A DNA stretch of 64,000 bases from Doris montereyensis. Lineage: Eukaryota > Mollusca > Gastropoda > Nudibranchia > Dorididae. The notes under the pieces are model-generated. The model did not search any database. It was not told where the DNA came from and saw nothing but the letters and a program-made list of their open reading frames with translations. Position numbers and translations under genes: made by a program. Positions 51,453-62,249 of the stretch are shown here, piece by piece. How positions within the stretch are numbered: position 1 is the stretch's first letter; each line of letters opens with the position of its first letter. The stretch is from contig JAXRKP010000937.1 of the NCBI GenBank assembly GCA_037039925.1, positions 1 through 64,000 of the forward strand. The letters are read 5' to 3'.

Positions 51453-51659
51453 CTAGTATTTTAAATAGAACCAAGCATGATGGAAGTATTCAGATTATAA
51501 TCTATACATTGAATTTATACACGTGTGTTCACTCATTGGGTTTTGAAAACTTGAAGTTTTGTTTTAAGGCAAAAGGTTTGATGATGGATCTTGTTGGCTT
51601 AAAAGAAAGGAAGAAACGAGTCCGACAACAGATGAAAAAATAAAAATTGCCTAACAATA

Positions 51660-52160
51660 TAACATGCGTTCATTCATTGGGCTTTTGATTCCTTCATTGG
51701 TTTCTTTGTTATTTCTTTTAAAGCAACACGTTTGATGGAACTCATTGGGTGTTTGATTACTTCATTGGTTTCTTTGTTATTTCTTTTAAAGCAACACGTT
51801 TGATGGAACTCATTGGGTGTTTGATTACTTCATTGGTTTCTTTGTTATTTCTTTTAAAGCAACACGTTTGATGGAACTCATTGGGTGTTTGATTCCTTCA
51901 TTGGTTTCTTTGTTATTTCTTTTAAAGCAACACGTTTGATGGAACTCATTGGGTGTTTGATTACTTCATTGGTTTCTTTGTTATTTCTTTTAAAGCAACA
52001 CGTTTGATGGAACTCATTGGGTGTTTGATTCCTTCATTGGTTTCTTTGTTATTTCTTTTAAAGCAACACGTTTGATGGAACTCATTGGGTGTTTGATTAC
52101 TTCATTGGTTTCTTTGTTATTTCTTTTAAAGCAACACGTTTGATGGAACTCAATGAGGAA
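51660..52160. repeat. 68-bp repeat, 7 copies, highly homogeneous
   Basis: Unit TTGATTACTTCATTGGTTTC, TTTGTTATTTCTTTTAAAGC, AACACGTTTGATGGAACTC, ATTGGGTGT. Only TTACTTC versus TTCCTTC differs between most copies, so the expansion is recent. It lies between dispersed element copies 3 and 4. Confidence 0.96.
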
Positions 52161-52189
52161 GGATGAGGATATTTATGTTTGAATTGTTT

Positions 52190-52330
52190 GATTGATATTT
52201 ACACCATCCACCGTATGCGATGATCTTAGGGTAAATTAAGAGGAAACAGCAAGAAGACAGATAAGTAGAAGAGTGAGAAGAAAGATGTGGGACCTACCAT
52301 TAGCAACTACTAAATGCCCACAAGGGCAAG
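52190..52330 (+). mobile_element. dispersed ~125-bp element, copy 4
   Basis: Contains CACCATCCACCGTATGCGAT, GATCTTAGGGTAAATTAAGA, GGAAACAGCAAGAAGACAGA and GTGGGACCTACC. It begins about 30 bp after the 68-bp array ends. Confidence 0.7.
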
Positions 52331-52460
52331 GGAGACACGAGTCAAACAGCAGATCTAAACAAATATAAAAAACTAAAAATTGGTAAATAATTAAATCCAT
52401 GAGACCGCAATCAACGTTAACTGACGTTGGCTATGGTTACTAAGATCAAAGTTCACTTAC

Positions 52461-52549
52461 GCATAGGCCCCGTTACTGATCAACTTAATACTGTCATAGT
52501 CCTCTTCACACGGCTGTTTGACTTTGGTCAAAGACGCTACTTCTTGTTC
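52461..52549 (-). CDS. MAST: MAST exon: start of kinase domain, glycine-rich loop
   Basis: Acceptor CCTTTCAG, then EQEVASLTKVKQPCEEDYDS, IKLISNGAY and donor GTAAGTG. The family reads SEEDFETIKLISNGAYGAV. Joined across the intron the loop becomes NGAYAAVY, with Ala at the position usually Gly. Length 89 nt fits 0 in and 2 out. Confidence 0.95.
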
Positions 52550-53014
52550 CTGAAAGGCATAAGTCACCAACGGTTAATAAGGTTGGTTGACATGAACATA
52601 TCACCCGACTCCATCCCGTAACTCCTAAAATGAAACACTTGGAAAAAACCTGCCTGCCCCCCAGCTCCTGATCTCTTGTTCCCAACACAACAAATCATAT
52701 CCACAGCAGAGACCCCTCCCCCCTCACTCCCCCTTCCCTGTTCCCAACCCCTTCTCACTGCTCTCAACCAAGAAAAACTAAAGTCAACCAAGAGATCCCC
52801 CCCCTCGCCCATCTTTTCAAGGCAACCCTTGAAATATTTTTAAAAAAATGGGCCAAGATATGTTTTTGTCCTTCTATCTAGAAATAAATCAGCATCAGTC
52901 CAAATAACTCTCCCCACACCACCCACCCTTTTATCTTATTCTTGCCTTTTCCTTGTACATCAAAATACAGATCTAGGTAAGAATCTCAAAGCATCCCAGA
53001 GTTGTCCCCCTTAC
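52550..53014. other. short intron between the two pre-kinase/kinase exons
   Basis: C-rich intronic sequence (CCCTCCCCC-type runs at 52700-52810). No other feature. Confidence 0.7.
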
Positions 53015-53106
53015 CTCAGGCTCAGCTTCCTCTTCCTTGTCCAGATCCAGACCATGAGTGTGATGGGTGTGGTCAATTGTGTCTTCACCTTCTACTGGCG
53101 TTAGGT
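53015..53106 (-). CDS. MAST: MAST exon: acidic linker before the kinase domain
   Basis: Acceptor CCCCCTAG, then DLTPVEGEDTIDHTHHTHGL, DLDKEEEAEPE, donor GTAAGG. It occupies the place of the acidic, poorly conserved linker (DTPETDDSIEG...) between the MAST domain and the kinase. Length 92 nt fits 2 nt in and 0 out. Confidence 0.88.
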
Positions 53107-53285
53107 CTAGGGGGGAAGACAACACGGCATGATGTGACGTGGTACATGGAGCAAGGCAACAAGTCAAACCCACCACACACTCCCAACGTACCCGTCCCTG
53201 CAATCACATTCTCATCCTCCTTTTTAAAGCTACGACCAACACCTTGGTTTCAATTCATTGCAATTTTCCTATTTGTGCACTGTAA

Positions 53286-53335
53286 GTGGCGCCGGTAGCC
53301 GAGCGTTTAGGCTCCCGGACTGGGGATCATGCAGT
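53286..53335 (+). mobile_element. possible tRNA-like SINE head
   Basis: GGCGCCGGTAGCCGAGCG followed by TTTAGGCTCCCGGACTGGG resembles the 5' half of a tRNA-derived SINE with an A-box-like TAGCCGAGCG. No B box was found before the tandem repeats start. Confidence 0.35.
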
Positions 53336-53975
53336 GATTAAAGTAGTTCCTTCAGCTTCTTCATTCTGAATTCATCCTGAGATCAGGCTTATGGCATAGC
53401 AGTACATGCAGTAGTAAAAGTAGTTCCTTCAGCTTCTTGGTTCTGAATTTACCCTGAGATCAGGGCTTATGGCATAGCAGTACATGCAGTAGTTAAAGTA
53501 GTTCCTTCAGCTTCTTCGTTCTGAATTTATCCTGAGATCAGGGCTTATGGCATAGCAGTACATGCAGTAGTAAAAGTAGTTCCTTCAGCTTCTTGGTTCT
53601 GAATTCATCCTGAGATCAGGGCTTATGGCATAGCAGTACATGCAGTAGTTAAAGTAGTTCCTTCAGCTTCTTCTGTTCTGAATTTATCCTGAGATCAGGG
53701 CTTATGCCATAGCAGTACATGCAGTAGTTAAAGTAGTTCCTTCAGCTTCTTCGTTCTGAATTTATCCTGAGATCAGGGCTTATGGCATGGCAGTACATGC
53801 AGTAGTTAAAGTAGTTCCTTCAGCTTGGTTCTGAATTCACCCTGAGATCAGGGTTTATGGCATGGCAGTAACATGCAGTAGTTAAGAAGTTCCTTCAGCT
53901 TCTTGTTCTTAATTAATCCTGAGACCACGGCTTATAGCATGGCAGTACATGCAGTAGTTAAAGAGTTCTACCTCA
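53336..53975. repeat. 78-bp repeat, 8 copies
   Basis: Units share AAGTAGTTCCTTCAGCTTCT, TCCTGAGATCAGGGCTTATG and GCATAGCAGTACATGCAGTA. The array starts right after the possible SINE head. Confidence 0.95.
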
Positions 53976-54069
53976 TTCACCTTTAGATTAATAAAGACAA
54001 TACTTACAGAATCATTATGAGCACACAGATCTATAAATTATTATAAATTTATCCACGATAACACTCTAC

Positions 54070-54225
54070 AGCAACAAATACCATCTCACTGCCCTGATCT
54101 GTTTGTAATTAGATCTACATACAACAATTATCTCACTGCCCTGATCTGTTTGTAATTAGATCTACATACAAGAATTATCTCACTGCCCTGATCTGTTTGT
54201 AATTAGATCTACATACAAGAATTAT
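54070..54225. repeat. 47-bp repeat, 3 copies
   Basis: TATCTCACTGCCCTGATCTG, TTTGTAATTAGATCTACATA, three nearly identical copies. Confidence 0.93.
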
Positions 54226-55265
54226 CGATTATGCAGCTGCGTAAGCCATTACGCTGGCAGGTAAAATGTACATTATCAATCTTTTTTTCAAGGAATTTCG
54301 GAGTTTAAAAAGTTTAAACTACAACTTAAAACTGATCATTTTTTTATTATTGATATTAGTATCTAATTCGATATTAATTCATAAAATGTTAATATACAAT
54401 AGAGTAAAGCTAAAAGAATAGCCTTAAAAATGGTAAGCTAAACCAATAAAAACATAAGTTTTGCCAGTTTTCATTAACGCATGCCAATACGCCAACATTG
54501 GGACACTGAGCAGTGTCTCAAATCGTTCTTAACCGTCTTGTATTGCAGTCTTGACCTAGATCTACATTGGTTTCTCAATACGTAGTGAAGATGATCATCC
54601 CTTGAGGACACAAATGCAAAATGTCCCCCTCCCCCCTCTAAAAATAGACTCACTCTCGCCGCACGCTTAGCGTGTGCGGTCGGCTACCCTTCACACCACG
54701 TGATATCGCTTACAGGATTGTCTAACTACTCGATCTATTTTAGAGAACTAGATCTAGCACTGTAGGTTTTTAGCGCCTTCAATAAATTTTCATTATTTTC
54801 ATTCTAGAGTTACATGAAGATTAATTAAACATTGGTGATAAAAATGTTGATCTGTCAGGAGGACACTGTCCTGTATGTCCATATGGTAAATTCGCCCCTG
54901 ATAACCACACAGACACATAAACAGACAGACATACTAACACGCAGGCACATATAGACATACAATCCACATTTGTGCAGTAGAGCATTTGAATGATGACTTT
55001 ACTCCATAGTTTATGTCTGTCTCCATCTCTTTTCGTCGTTTCCTTTGTCTTTCTTCATGGATGATATCAGTCTCCTTTTGTATGCCTTGCTGTCTTTCTC
55101 TGTGTCTGTTCCTGTCTGTCTATGCGGCTGTCTCTGTCAGTCAGTCACTCATTTATTTTCCCTCTCTCCCTTTGACTGTCTGTCTCTTTCCCTTATGTCA
55201 CAGCTACTTGAGCTAACGACACCCATGCCAAAGGTCATCACACTGTGTGAGTGTTCTCAGCTCAC
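54226..55265. other. intron, no gene recognised
   Basis: Mostly unique AT-rich intron. An imperfect inverted repeat, CCGCACGCTTAGCGTGTGCG, lies near 54660. A pyrimidine-rich TCTGTCTCT segment lies at 55010-55200. Confidence 0.55.
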
Positions 55266-55394
55266 CAGACAGGGGATCCCCCCAGCCAGACCCAGCTTGT
55301 TGATGATGTATTGTGGGATGTCTGCCTTGATCGTCTGCCTGGCCTGTCCTTCTGCTGCCTCTAGAAGCATGTAGAACTCTTCTGGGTCAAATTC
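55266..55394 (-). CDS. MAST: MAST exon: pre-kinase MAST domain, [16 protein letters not shown]
   Basis: Acceptor TTACTCAG, then [38 protein letters not shown], and DPLS in the shifted frame, donor GTGAGC. The family reads [16 protein letters not shown] and KCDIPRYIVSQLGLTRDPLE. The downstream exon needs one leftover base (3n+1), but the exon is 129 nt, so one base is missing in the G run near 55277. Without it the junction would create a stop. Confidence 0.95.
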
Positions 55395-55501
55395 CTGAGT
55401 AATAATAATAATAATAGTACAATAATAATATTACATGTATAATAATAATAAAAATAAATAAATAATGATAACAATAAGAGTTGTTATAATCATGATAAAA
55501 A

Positions 55502-55564
<63 letters not shown>

Positions 55565-55585
55565 CTATTACTACTACTATTACAA
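55395..55585. repeat. (AAT)n and (CTA)n microsatellites
   Basis: AAT-type tract at 55401-55455 and about 20 CTA triplets from 55500 to 55563, with an imperfect CTA tail to 55585. ACT/CTA triplets resume at 58061, on the other side of the element at 55586. Confidence 0.92.
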
Positions 55586-56104
55586 CAGTGGAACCTCTCT
55601 AGTCGGGAACTCGGGTGGATTGTAAAATCGTCCCAATTTACCAGGTTTCCCGATTTCCCGGGGACATAAGGATTTTGGTTTTCCTCAGCAGTTTGAGGCA
55701 CCTAAGCCCTTCTGTCAGTGGTAAAATGCAGAATTAAACAAACAAGTAGCCACAGGACCAGTAGATCAAAACAAAGATGACATTCATCAGACACTCACAG
55801 TCACAGTCGATCTTCGTTGGACAGTAGATAGATAGAAGCGTAGTGAATCGTTAAATCTCCTCTCGTGTGTCCACCCTTGTGATTGGCGGGCCAGGCAGGC
55901 AATAACTAACTATGACAGTGCACAAGTCTGCTTTCTAAGCACTGCCCCTTGTCACCACCGTACGGTTTTGTTAGGTGGACGAGCAAGGACAGCTTGACAC
56001 CTACTTTCACACATTCGTATGTAATGGATTATCTGGTGTGTCTGGCTTATGGTTGTCTTGAACTGGGACTTGCGATAATCGTGTGTCAGACGGTATTGTG
56101 GAAT

Positions 56105-57310
56105 GTGCATGACACTTGGGATATTATAACGAATGCATTTGGAATAATCCACGTTTGGGATATTATCAGACGGACACGCATGGGATATTAATTTGGGATA
56201 TTATAACACGTGCGTGTTGGGATATTATAACACGTGCGTGTTGGGATATTATAACAAGTGCGTGTTGGGATATTATAACACGTGCGTGTTGGGATATTAT
56301 AACACGTGCGTGTTGGGATATTATAACACGTGCGTGTTGGGATATTATAACAAGTGCGTGTTGGGATATTATAACACGTGCGTGTTGGGACATTATAACA
56401 AGTGCGTGTTGTTGGGATATTATAACACGTGCGTGTTGGGATATTATAACAAGTGCGTGTTGGGATATTATAACAAGTGCGTGTTAGATATTATAACAAG
56501 TGCGTGTTGGGATATTATAACACGTGCGTGTTGGGATATTATAACAAGTGCGTGTTGGGATATTATAACAAGTGCGTGTTGGGATATTATAACGTTGATA
56601 TTATAACACGTGCGTGTTGGGATATTATAACAAGTGCGTGTTGGGATATTATAACAAGTGCGTGTTGGGATATTATAACAAGTGCGTGTTGGGATATTAT
56701 AACAACGTGTTGGGATATTATAAAAGTGCGTGTTGGGATATTATAACAAGTGCGTGTTGGGATATTATAACAAGTGCGTGTTGGGATATTATAACACGTG
56801 CGTGTTGGGATATTATAACAAGTGCGTGTTGGGATATTATAACAACGTGCGTGTTGGGATATTATAACACGTGCGTGTTGGGATATTATAACACAAGTGC
56901 GTGTTGGGATATTATAACACGTGCGTGTTGGGATATTATAACAAGTGCGTGTTGGGATATTATAACGTACGTGTTGGGATATTATAACGTGCGTGTTGGG
57001 ATATTATAACAAGTGCGTGTTGGGGATATTATAACACGTGCGTGTTGGGATATTATAACACGTACGTGTTGGGATATTATAACACGTGCGTGTTGGGATA
57101 TTATAACACGTGCGTGTTGGGATATTATAACAAGTGCGTGTTAAATAAGTATGAGGGATATTATAAACGACCATTGTTAATCACGTGCGTGTTGGGATAT
57201 TATAACAAGTGCGTGTTGAATATATAACACGTGCGTGTTAGGGCGTGTTGGGATATTATAACCGTGCGTGTTGGGATATTATAACAGTATTATAACAAGT
57301 GCGTGTTGGG
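56105..57310. repeat. 24-bp minisatellite, about 48 copies, CACGTG-rich
   Basis: Unit GGGATATTATAACACGTGCG plus TGTT. About half of the copies have CAAGTG instead of CACGTG. The period of 24 and the absence of stops keep ORFs such as GYYNTCVL and WDIITRAC open; these are not genes. Confidence 0.96.
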
Positions 57311-57339
57311 ATAAATAAGTATGAAACGACCATTGTTAA

Positions 57340-57925
57340 TCAGTGCAAGCCTAGGGCCCCACGAGTATTATGGTAGGCCTCAGTGCAAGCCTCAGTGTAG
57401 GCCTAGGCCCCCACAGTATTATGGTAGGCCTCGAATTACGAAGCCTAGGCCCCCACAGTATTATGGTAGGCCTCGGTGCAAGCCTAGGCCCCCACAGTAT
57501 TATGGTAGGCCTCAGTGTAAGCCCTAGGCCCCCATGGCATTATGGTAGGCCTCAGTGTGCAGCCCTAGGCCCCCACAGTATTATGGTAGGCCTCGGTGCA
57601 AGCCTATATAGGCCCCACAGTATTATGGTAGACCTCGGTGCAAGCCTAGGCCCCCACAGTATTATGGTAGGCCTCAGTGCAAGCCTAGGTCTCCACAGTA
57701 TTATGGTAGGGCCTCGGTGCAAGCCCTAGCCCCCCACAGCATTATGGTAGGCCTCGGTGCAAGCCTAGCCCCACACAGTATTATGGTAGGCATCGGTGCA
57801 AGCCTAGGCCCCCACAGCATTATGGTAGGCATCGGTGCAAGCCTAGGCCCCCACAGCATTATGGTAGGCATCGGTGCAAGCCTAGGCCCCCACAGCATTA
57901 TGGTAGACCTCGATGCAAGCCACAT
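57340..57925. repeat. 39-bp minisatellite, about 15 copies
   Basis: Unit GGCCCCCACAGTATTATGGT plus AGGCCTCGGTGCAAGCCTA. GC-rich compared with its neighbours. Confidence 0.95.
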
Positions 57926-58060
57926 TGTCCCATTAAGCCGGGGGACCTTTCCCGTTTAGAGAGATATTCTATATATAGAAAAAATTTCGTTCCCTGAGAT
58001 TTCTTCCCGATTAGTCAGGCTTTCCGTTTCACCGGGGCCCTGATCAGATAATTTCCACTG

Positions 58061-58746
58061 TACTACTACTTATAATAACAATTAAAAAAATTAGTAATAC
58101 CAGTAACAATCATGTTATTTATACAGGGCATAACAATAAGTAAATAGAAAATCATGCACACAATTTTAGAATTGAAAGATTTCAATCTATTTTTTAAAAT
58201 TACAACTGGCATAGCCATGTGAATATTAAGTCAAAACAAATTCACAACCAATTAAAACGATTTCTTTTTGACTGCAACGGTGCCATGTGCACGAATCCCC
58301 TCCCCCAAAAAAAAATCAAAAATCTGATCAAGACTGACAATGATATCTATCTATGTTTCTAGTCTAGACATAACTGACCACCAACCCCCACCTTTGAGGA
58401 GGAAAACTAAAAACAAAACAATTTTCTTTTCCTGAAAAGGAAGGAGGGAAAACAACATGAGACCCCGATCACTCCCCCACCCCGCAGTAACACAGCCTGT
58501 GATGCTAAATAAGCTAGATCTAGCACATAGTCCTACATGTGATGAGACCTGCACAGTGATACATGAATGTGTAATCTGTGACAAGAAGCAGTTTGTAGAC
58601 ACTAGATCAGCGACTAACATCAATGACAATGAACACACATACAACTATTAATTATAGTGTACAAACACACATAAAAAGCAACAAAACTCAAACCGACAGA
58701 AAGAGCAAGCGCAGCCAGCTAGCCAAGCCTAGAACTGCGAACTCAC
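58061..58746. other. intron, no gene recognised
   Basis: Unique AT-rich intron between the inverted-repeat element and the next MAST exon. Confidence 0.6.
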
Positions 58747-58845
58747 CAGGCATTCCAAGAGGCGCAGTGGCCGCGACACGATAAGCAAAAGCTGTTTGAC
58801 TAAAGGGTAGAGATTCTTGTAGGCTTCCATGGAGCGTTCTCGGGC
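58747..58845 (-). CDS. MAST: MAST exon: MAST domain, RPLRLLECL
   Basis: Acceptor CTTGCCAG, then ARERSMEAYKNLYPLVKQLL, LIVSRPLRLLECL, donor GTGAGTT. The family reads AHERSES...QLVKKLMIIIARPARLLECL. Length 99 nt, phase 0 on both sides, intact. Confidence 0.95.
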
Positions 58846-59054
58846 CTGGCAAGTACAAGGGATATGTTAGTTGATTAATATATTGATAGACAGGTGAATA
58901 GCAAGATTCGAAAGATAGATACAAAGATAAATAGATATATAAACAGACACATGACAAATAGATAGACACACAGATAAAAGATAGATAAACAGACAAATAG
59001 ACAGATAGATAGATATATTGCTATCTATCGAGCTATCCATATGTCTAGTTATCA

Positions 59055-59095
<41 letters not shown>

Positions 59096-59519
59096 AATAT
59101 AAATATCTGCATGCCCATAAATAATCTTGGATTATGGTTTCTCTTTATTATCAAGCTGTGTATGTTGAAGTTTGACTGCAGGACTAACTGAGAAAGCACT
59201 GTATCGGTTACATGTGGTATCAAGTATGAGTATTAGATCAAGTCAGTATTCCTGTTCAAGTTACCTCGCTAGTTTTTTTAGGTAGTATTCAATACATATT
59301 AAGTGGGATTTTTATTGTAATGACCGGAAATCGAGAAATCAGATCTAGTAAAAATAAAAAGTTTTGTAGATCGGAGGCAAAACAATCTTTTCCCAATCAA
59401 TTATTAAAATACTCATTTGATGCTACCATTTATTGGCTAAGAACCTAAAAGGAGGCTAATGGAGGTTGTGGGTGAAGGGGTTCCTGAGCTATAGGCAGTC
59501 AAAGTCAGAGACGTTCACC
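58846..59519. other. intron with GATA and CA microsatellites
   Basis: GATAGATA/ACAGATA traces from 58870 to 59040, a (CA)n tract at 59055-59078, then unique sequence. Confidence 0.6.
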
Positions 59520-59790
<271 letters not shown>

Positions 59791-59884
59791 AGATAGATGT
59801 CGATAAGCCGACATACAAATAGATAGACAAAAACACAAACAGATATACAGGTAGATAGTTAATAAACTAAATGATTTCTCTGAT

Positions 59885-60905
59885 GTAAACATAAAGTAGA
59901 TAATATAATAGTAAAACGATAAATAGGCATATAAATAAAAGTAGATAGATGTAATAAACAAACGATAAATAGGCATATAAATAAAAGTAGGTAGATGTAA
60001 TAAACAAACGATAAATAGGCATATAAATAAAAGTAGATAGATGTAATAAACAAACGATAAATAGGCATATAAATAAAAGTAGATAGATGTAATAAACAAA
60101 CGATAAATAGGCATATAAATAAAAGTAGGTAGATGTAATAAACAAACGATAAATAGGCATATAAATAAAAGTAGATAGATGTAATAAACAAACGATAAAT
60201 AGGCATATAAATAAAAGTAGATAGATGTAATAAACAAACGATAAATAGGCATATAAATAAAAGTAGATAGATGTAATAAACAAACGATAAATAGGCATAT
60301 AAATAAAGTAGATAGATGTAATAAACAAACGATAAATAGGCATATAAATAAAAGTAGATAGATGTAATAAACAAACGATAAATAGGCATAGATAACGATA
60401 AAAGTAGGTAGATGTAATAAACAAACGATAAATAGGCATATAAATAAAAGTAGATAGATGTAATAAACAAACGATAAATAGGCATAGATGTAATATACAA
60501 ACGATAAATAGGCATATAAATAAAAGTGGTAATAAACAAACGATAAATAGGCATATAAATAAAAGTAGATAGATGTAATATAAACAAACGATAAATAGGC
60601 ATATAAATAAAAAGTAGATGTAATAAACAAACGATAAATAGGCATATAAATGTAATAAACAAACGATAAATAGGCATATAAATAAAAGTAGATAGATGTA
60701 ATAAACAAACGATAAATAGGCATATAAATAAAAGTAGTAATATACAAAGATAAATGTAATAAACAAACGATAAATAGGCATATAAATAAAAGTAGAAGAT
60801 GTAATAAACAAACGATAAATAGGCATATAAATAAAAGTAGGTAATGTAATAAACAAACGATAAATAGGCATATAAATAAAAGTAGATAGATGTAATAAAC
60901 AAACT
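59885..60905. repeat. 46-bp minisatellite, about 22 copies
   Basis: Unit GATAAATAGGCATATAAATA, AAAGTAGATAGATGTAATAA, ACAAAC. Truncated units cluster between 60380 and 60850. Three overlapping 347-478 residue ORFs are products of the repeat. Confidence 0.95.
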
Positions 60906-60911
60906 TTGTTT

Positions 60912-61017
60912 TCTTCACATTCATCCTGTACACCATATGCCATGATCTCAAGGTCATTTAGAGGAAACGGCAAGAAGAAATAAGTAAAAGTGGGATAGGA
61001 AAAGTAGGCCCTACCAT
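60912..61017 (+). mobile_element. dispersed ~125-bp element, copy 5
   Basis: Contains CATCCTGTACACCATATGCC, ATGATCTCAAGGTCATTTAG, AGGAAACGGCAAGAAG and AAAAGTAGGCCCTACC. It begins at the end of the 46-bp array. Confidence 0.68.
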
Positions 61018-61044
61018 ATATAATAAATACATATACAAATACAT

Positions 61045-61568
<524 letters not shown>

Positions 61569-61674
61569 CATACCTAGTGACTCAAAAATAAGAAAGCACT
61601 CTAAGAATTGCTTCCCTGTTTTTAAGCAAGCCCGAAACCCCCACAAGAGGCCTGACTAGAGGCACTGTACTCAC

Positions 61675-61758
61675 GTCCTGAAGGACTTTCTCCAGGTTGT
61701 CCAGCAACTCATAGAAGAGAGAGGTTGTCAGACGACTTGCTCAGGAGAGCTCCAACAC
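61675..61758 (-). CDS. MAST: MAST exon, second copy (shortened): LLDNLEKVLQD
   Basis: Acceptor CTGTGCAG, then a damaged start (VLEL, KSSDNLS in other frames), YELLDNLEKVLQD, and donor GTGAGT. It joins in phase 0 to ARERSME of the next exon, giving LQDARERS as in LLQDAHERS. Compared with the copy at 62023 it lacks about 25 nt internally but keeps the better 3' end. The flanking intron is duplicated too. Confidence 0.75.
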
Positions 61759-61869
61759 CTGCACAGAGACACCAGGCAGCCAAGCCTTCCAATGGGTTAA
61801 TATGGTTGTTATATAGTGGTATTAGATTGAGATTCTAGACATTGGATAAAAATAATCGCTTGCCTTGGC

Positions 61870-61913
<44 letters not shown>

Positions 61914-62022
61914 AGTGACTCAAGAAATAAGAAGGGAAGCTTACTCTAAGAATTACTTCCTGTTTTTAAGACAAGCCCAAACCCACAAGCCCATAGGAGA
62001 GAGAGAGAGGCACTGTACTCAC

Positions 62023-62129
62023 GTCTGAAGGACTTTCTCCAGGTTGTCCAGCAACTCATGAAGAAGTAAACCTTGGAGATGAGTTTGTCAGACGACTTAT
62101 CAACGACAGTCCAGCCCAAGCTCCAACAC
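62023..62129 (-). CDS. MAST: MAST exon, first copy: DKSSDKLISKVYFF
   Basis: Acceptor GTGCAG, then VLELGLDC, VDKSSDKLISKVYFF and HELLDNLEKVLQ in three frames, donor GTGAGT. The family reads ELARDCLDKSREGLITSRYF followed by FELQENLEKLLQD. At least two one-base shifts are inside the exon, and a C present in the other copy is missing at the 3' border (CAGAC versus CAGGAC). This is the most 5' MAST exon I can recognise in the window. Confidence 0.8.
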
Positions 62130-62249
62130 CTGCACAGACGACACCAGGCAGGCAAACGCCCCAATGGGTTAATATGGTTGTTATATAGTGGTATTATTAT
62201 TGTAGATTCTAGACATTGGCACACTTAAAAATAATCGCTTGCCTTGGCA

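Larger units (their letters stand above)
55586..58060. mobile_element. pogo/Tigger-like inverted-repeat element filled with arrays
   Basis: The left end starts CAGTGGAACCTCTCTAGTCG. The complement of the right end starts CAGTGGAAATTATCTGATCA, so the two ends form imperfect inverted repeats with a common CAGTGGAA. This start and a TA target are typical of pogo/Tigger elements of the Tc1/mariner group. The element lies within a CTA microsatellite seen on both sides. No transposase was recognised; the inside is mostly two minisatellites (56105-57310 and 57340-57925). Superfamily assignment rests on the termini only. Confidence 0.6.

Noticed and set aside
56116..57009. Cys/Trp-rich ORFs (WDIITRAC repeats)
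   Set aside because: Open frames of a 24-bp minisatellite; both reading frames and both strands are open.
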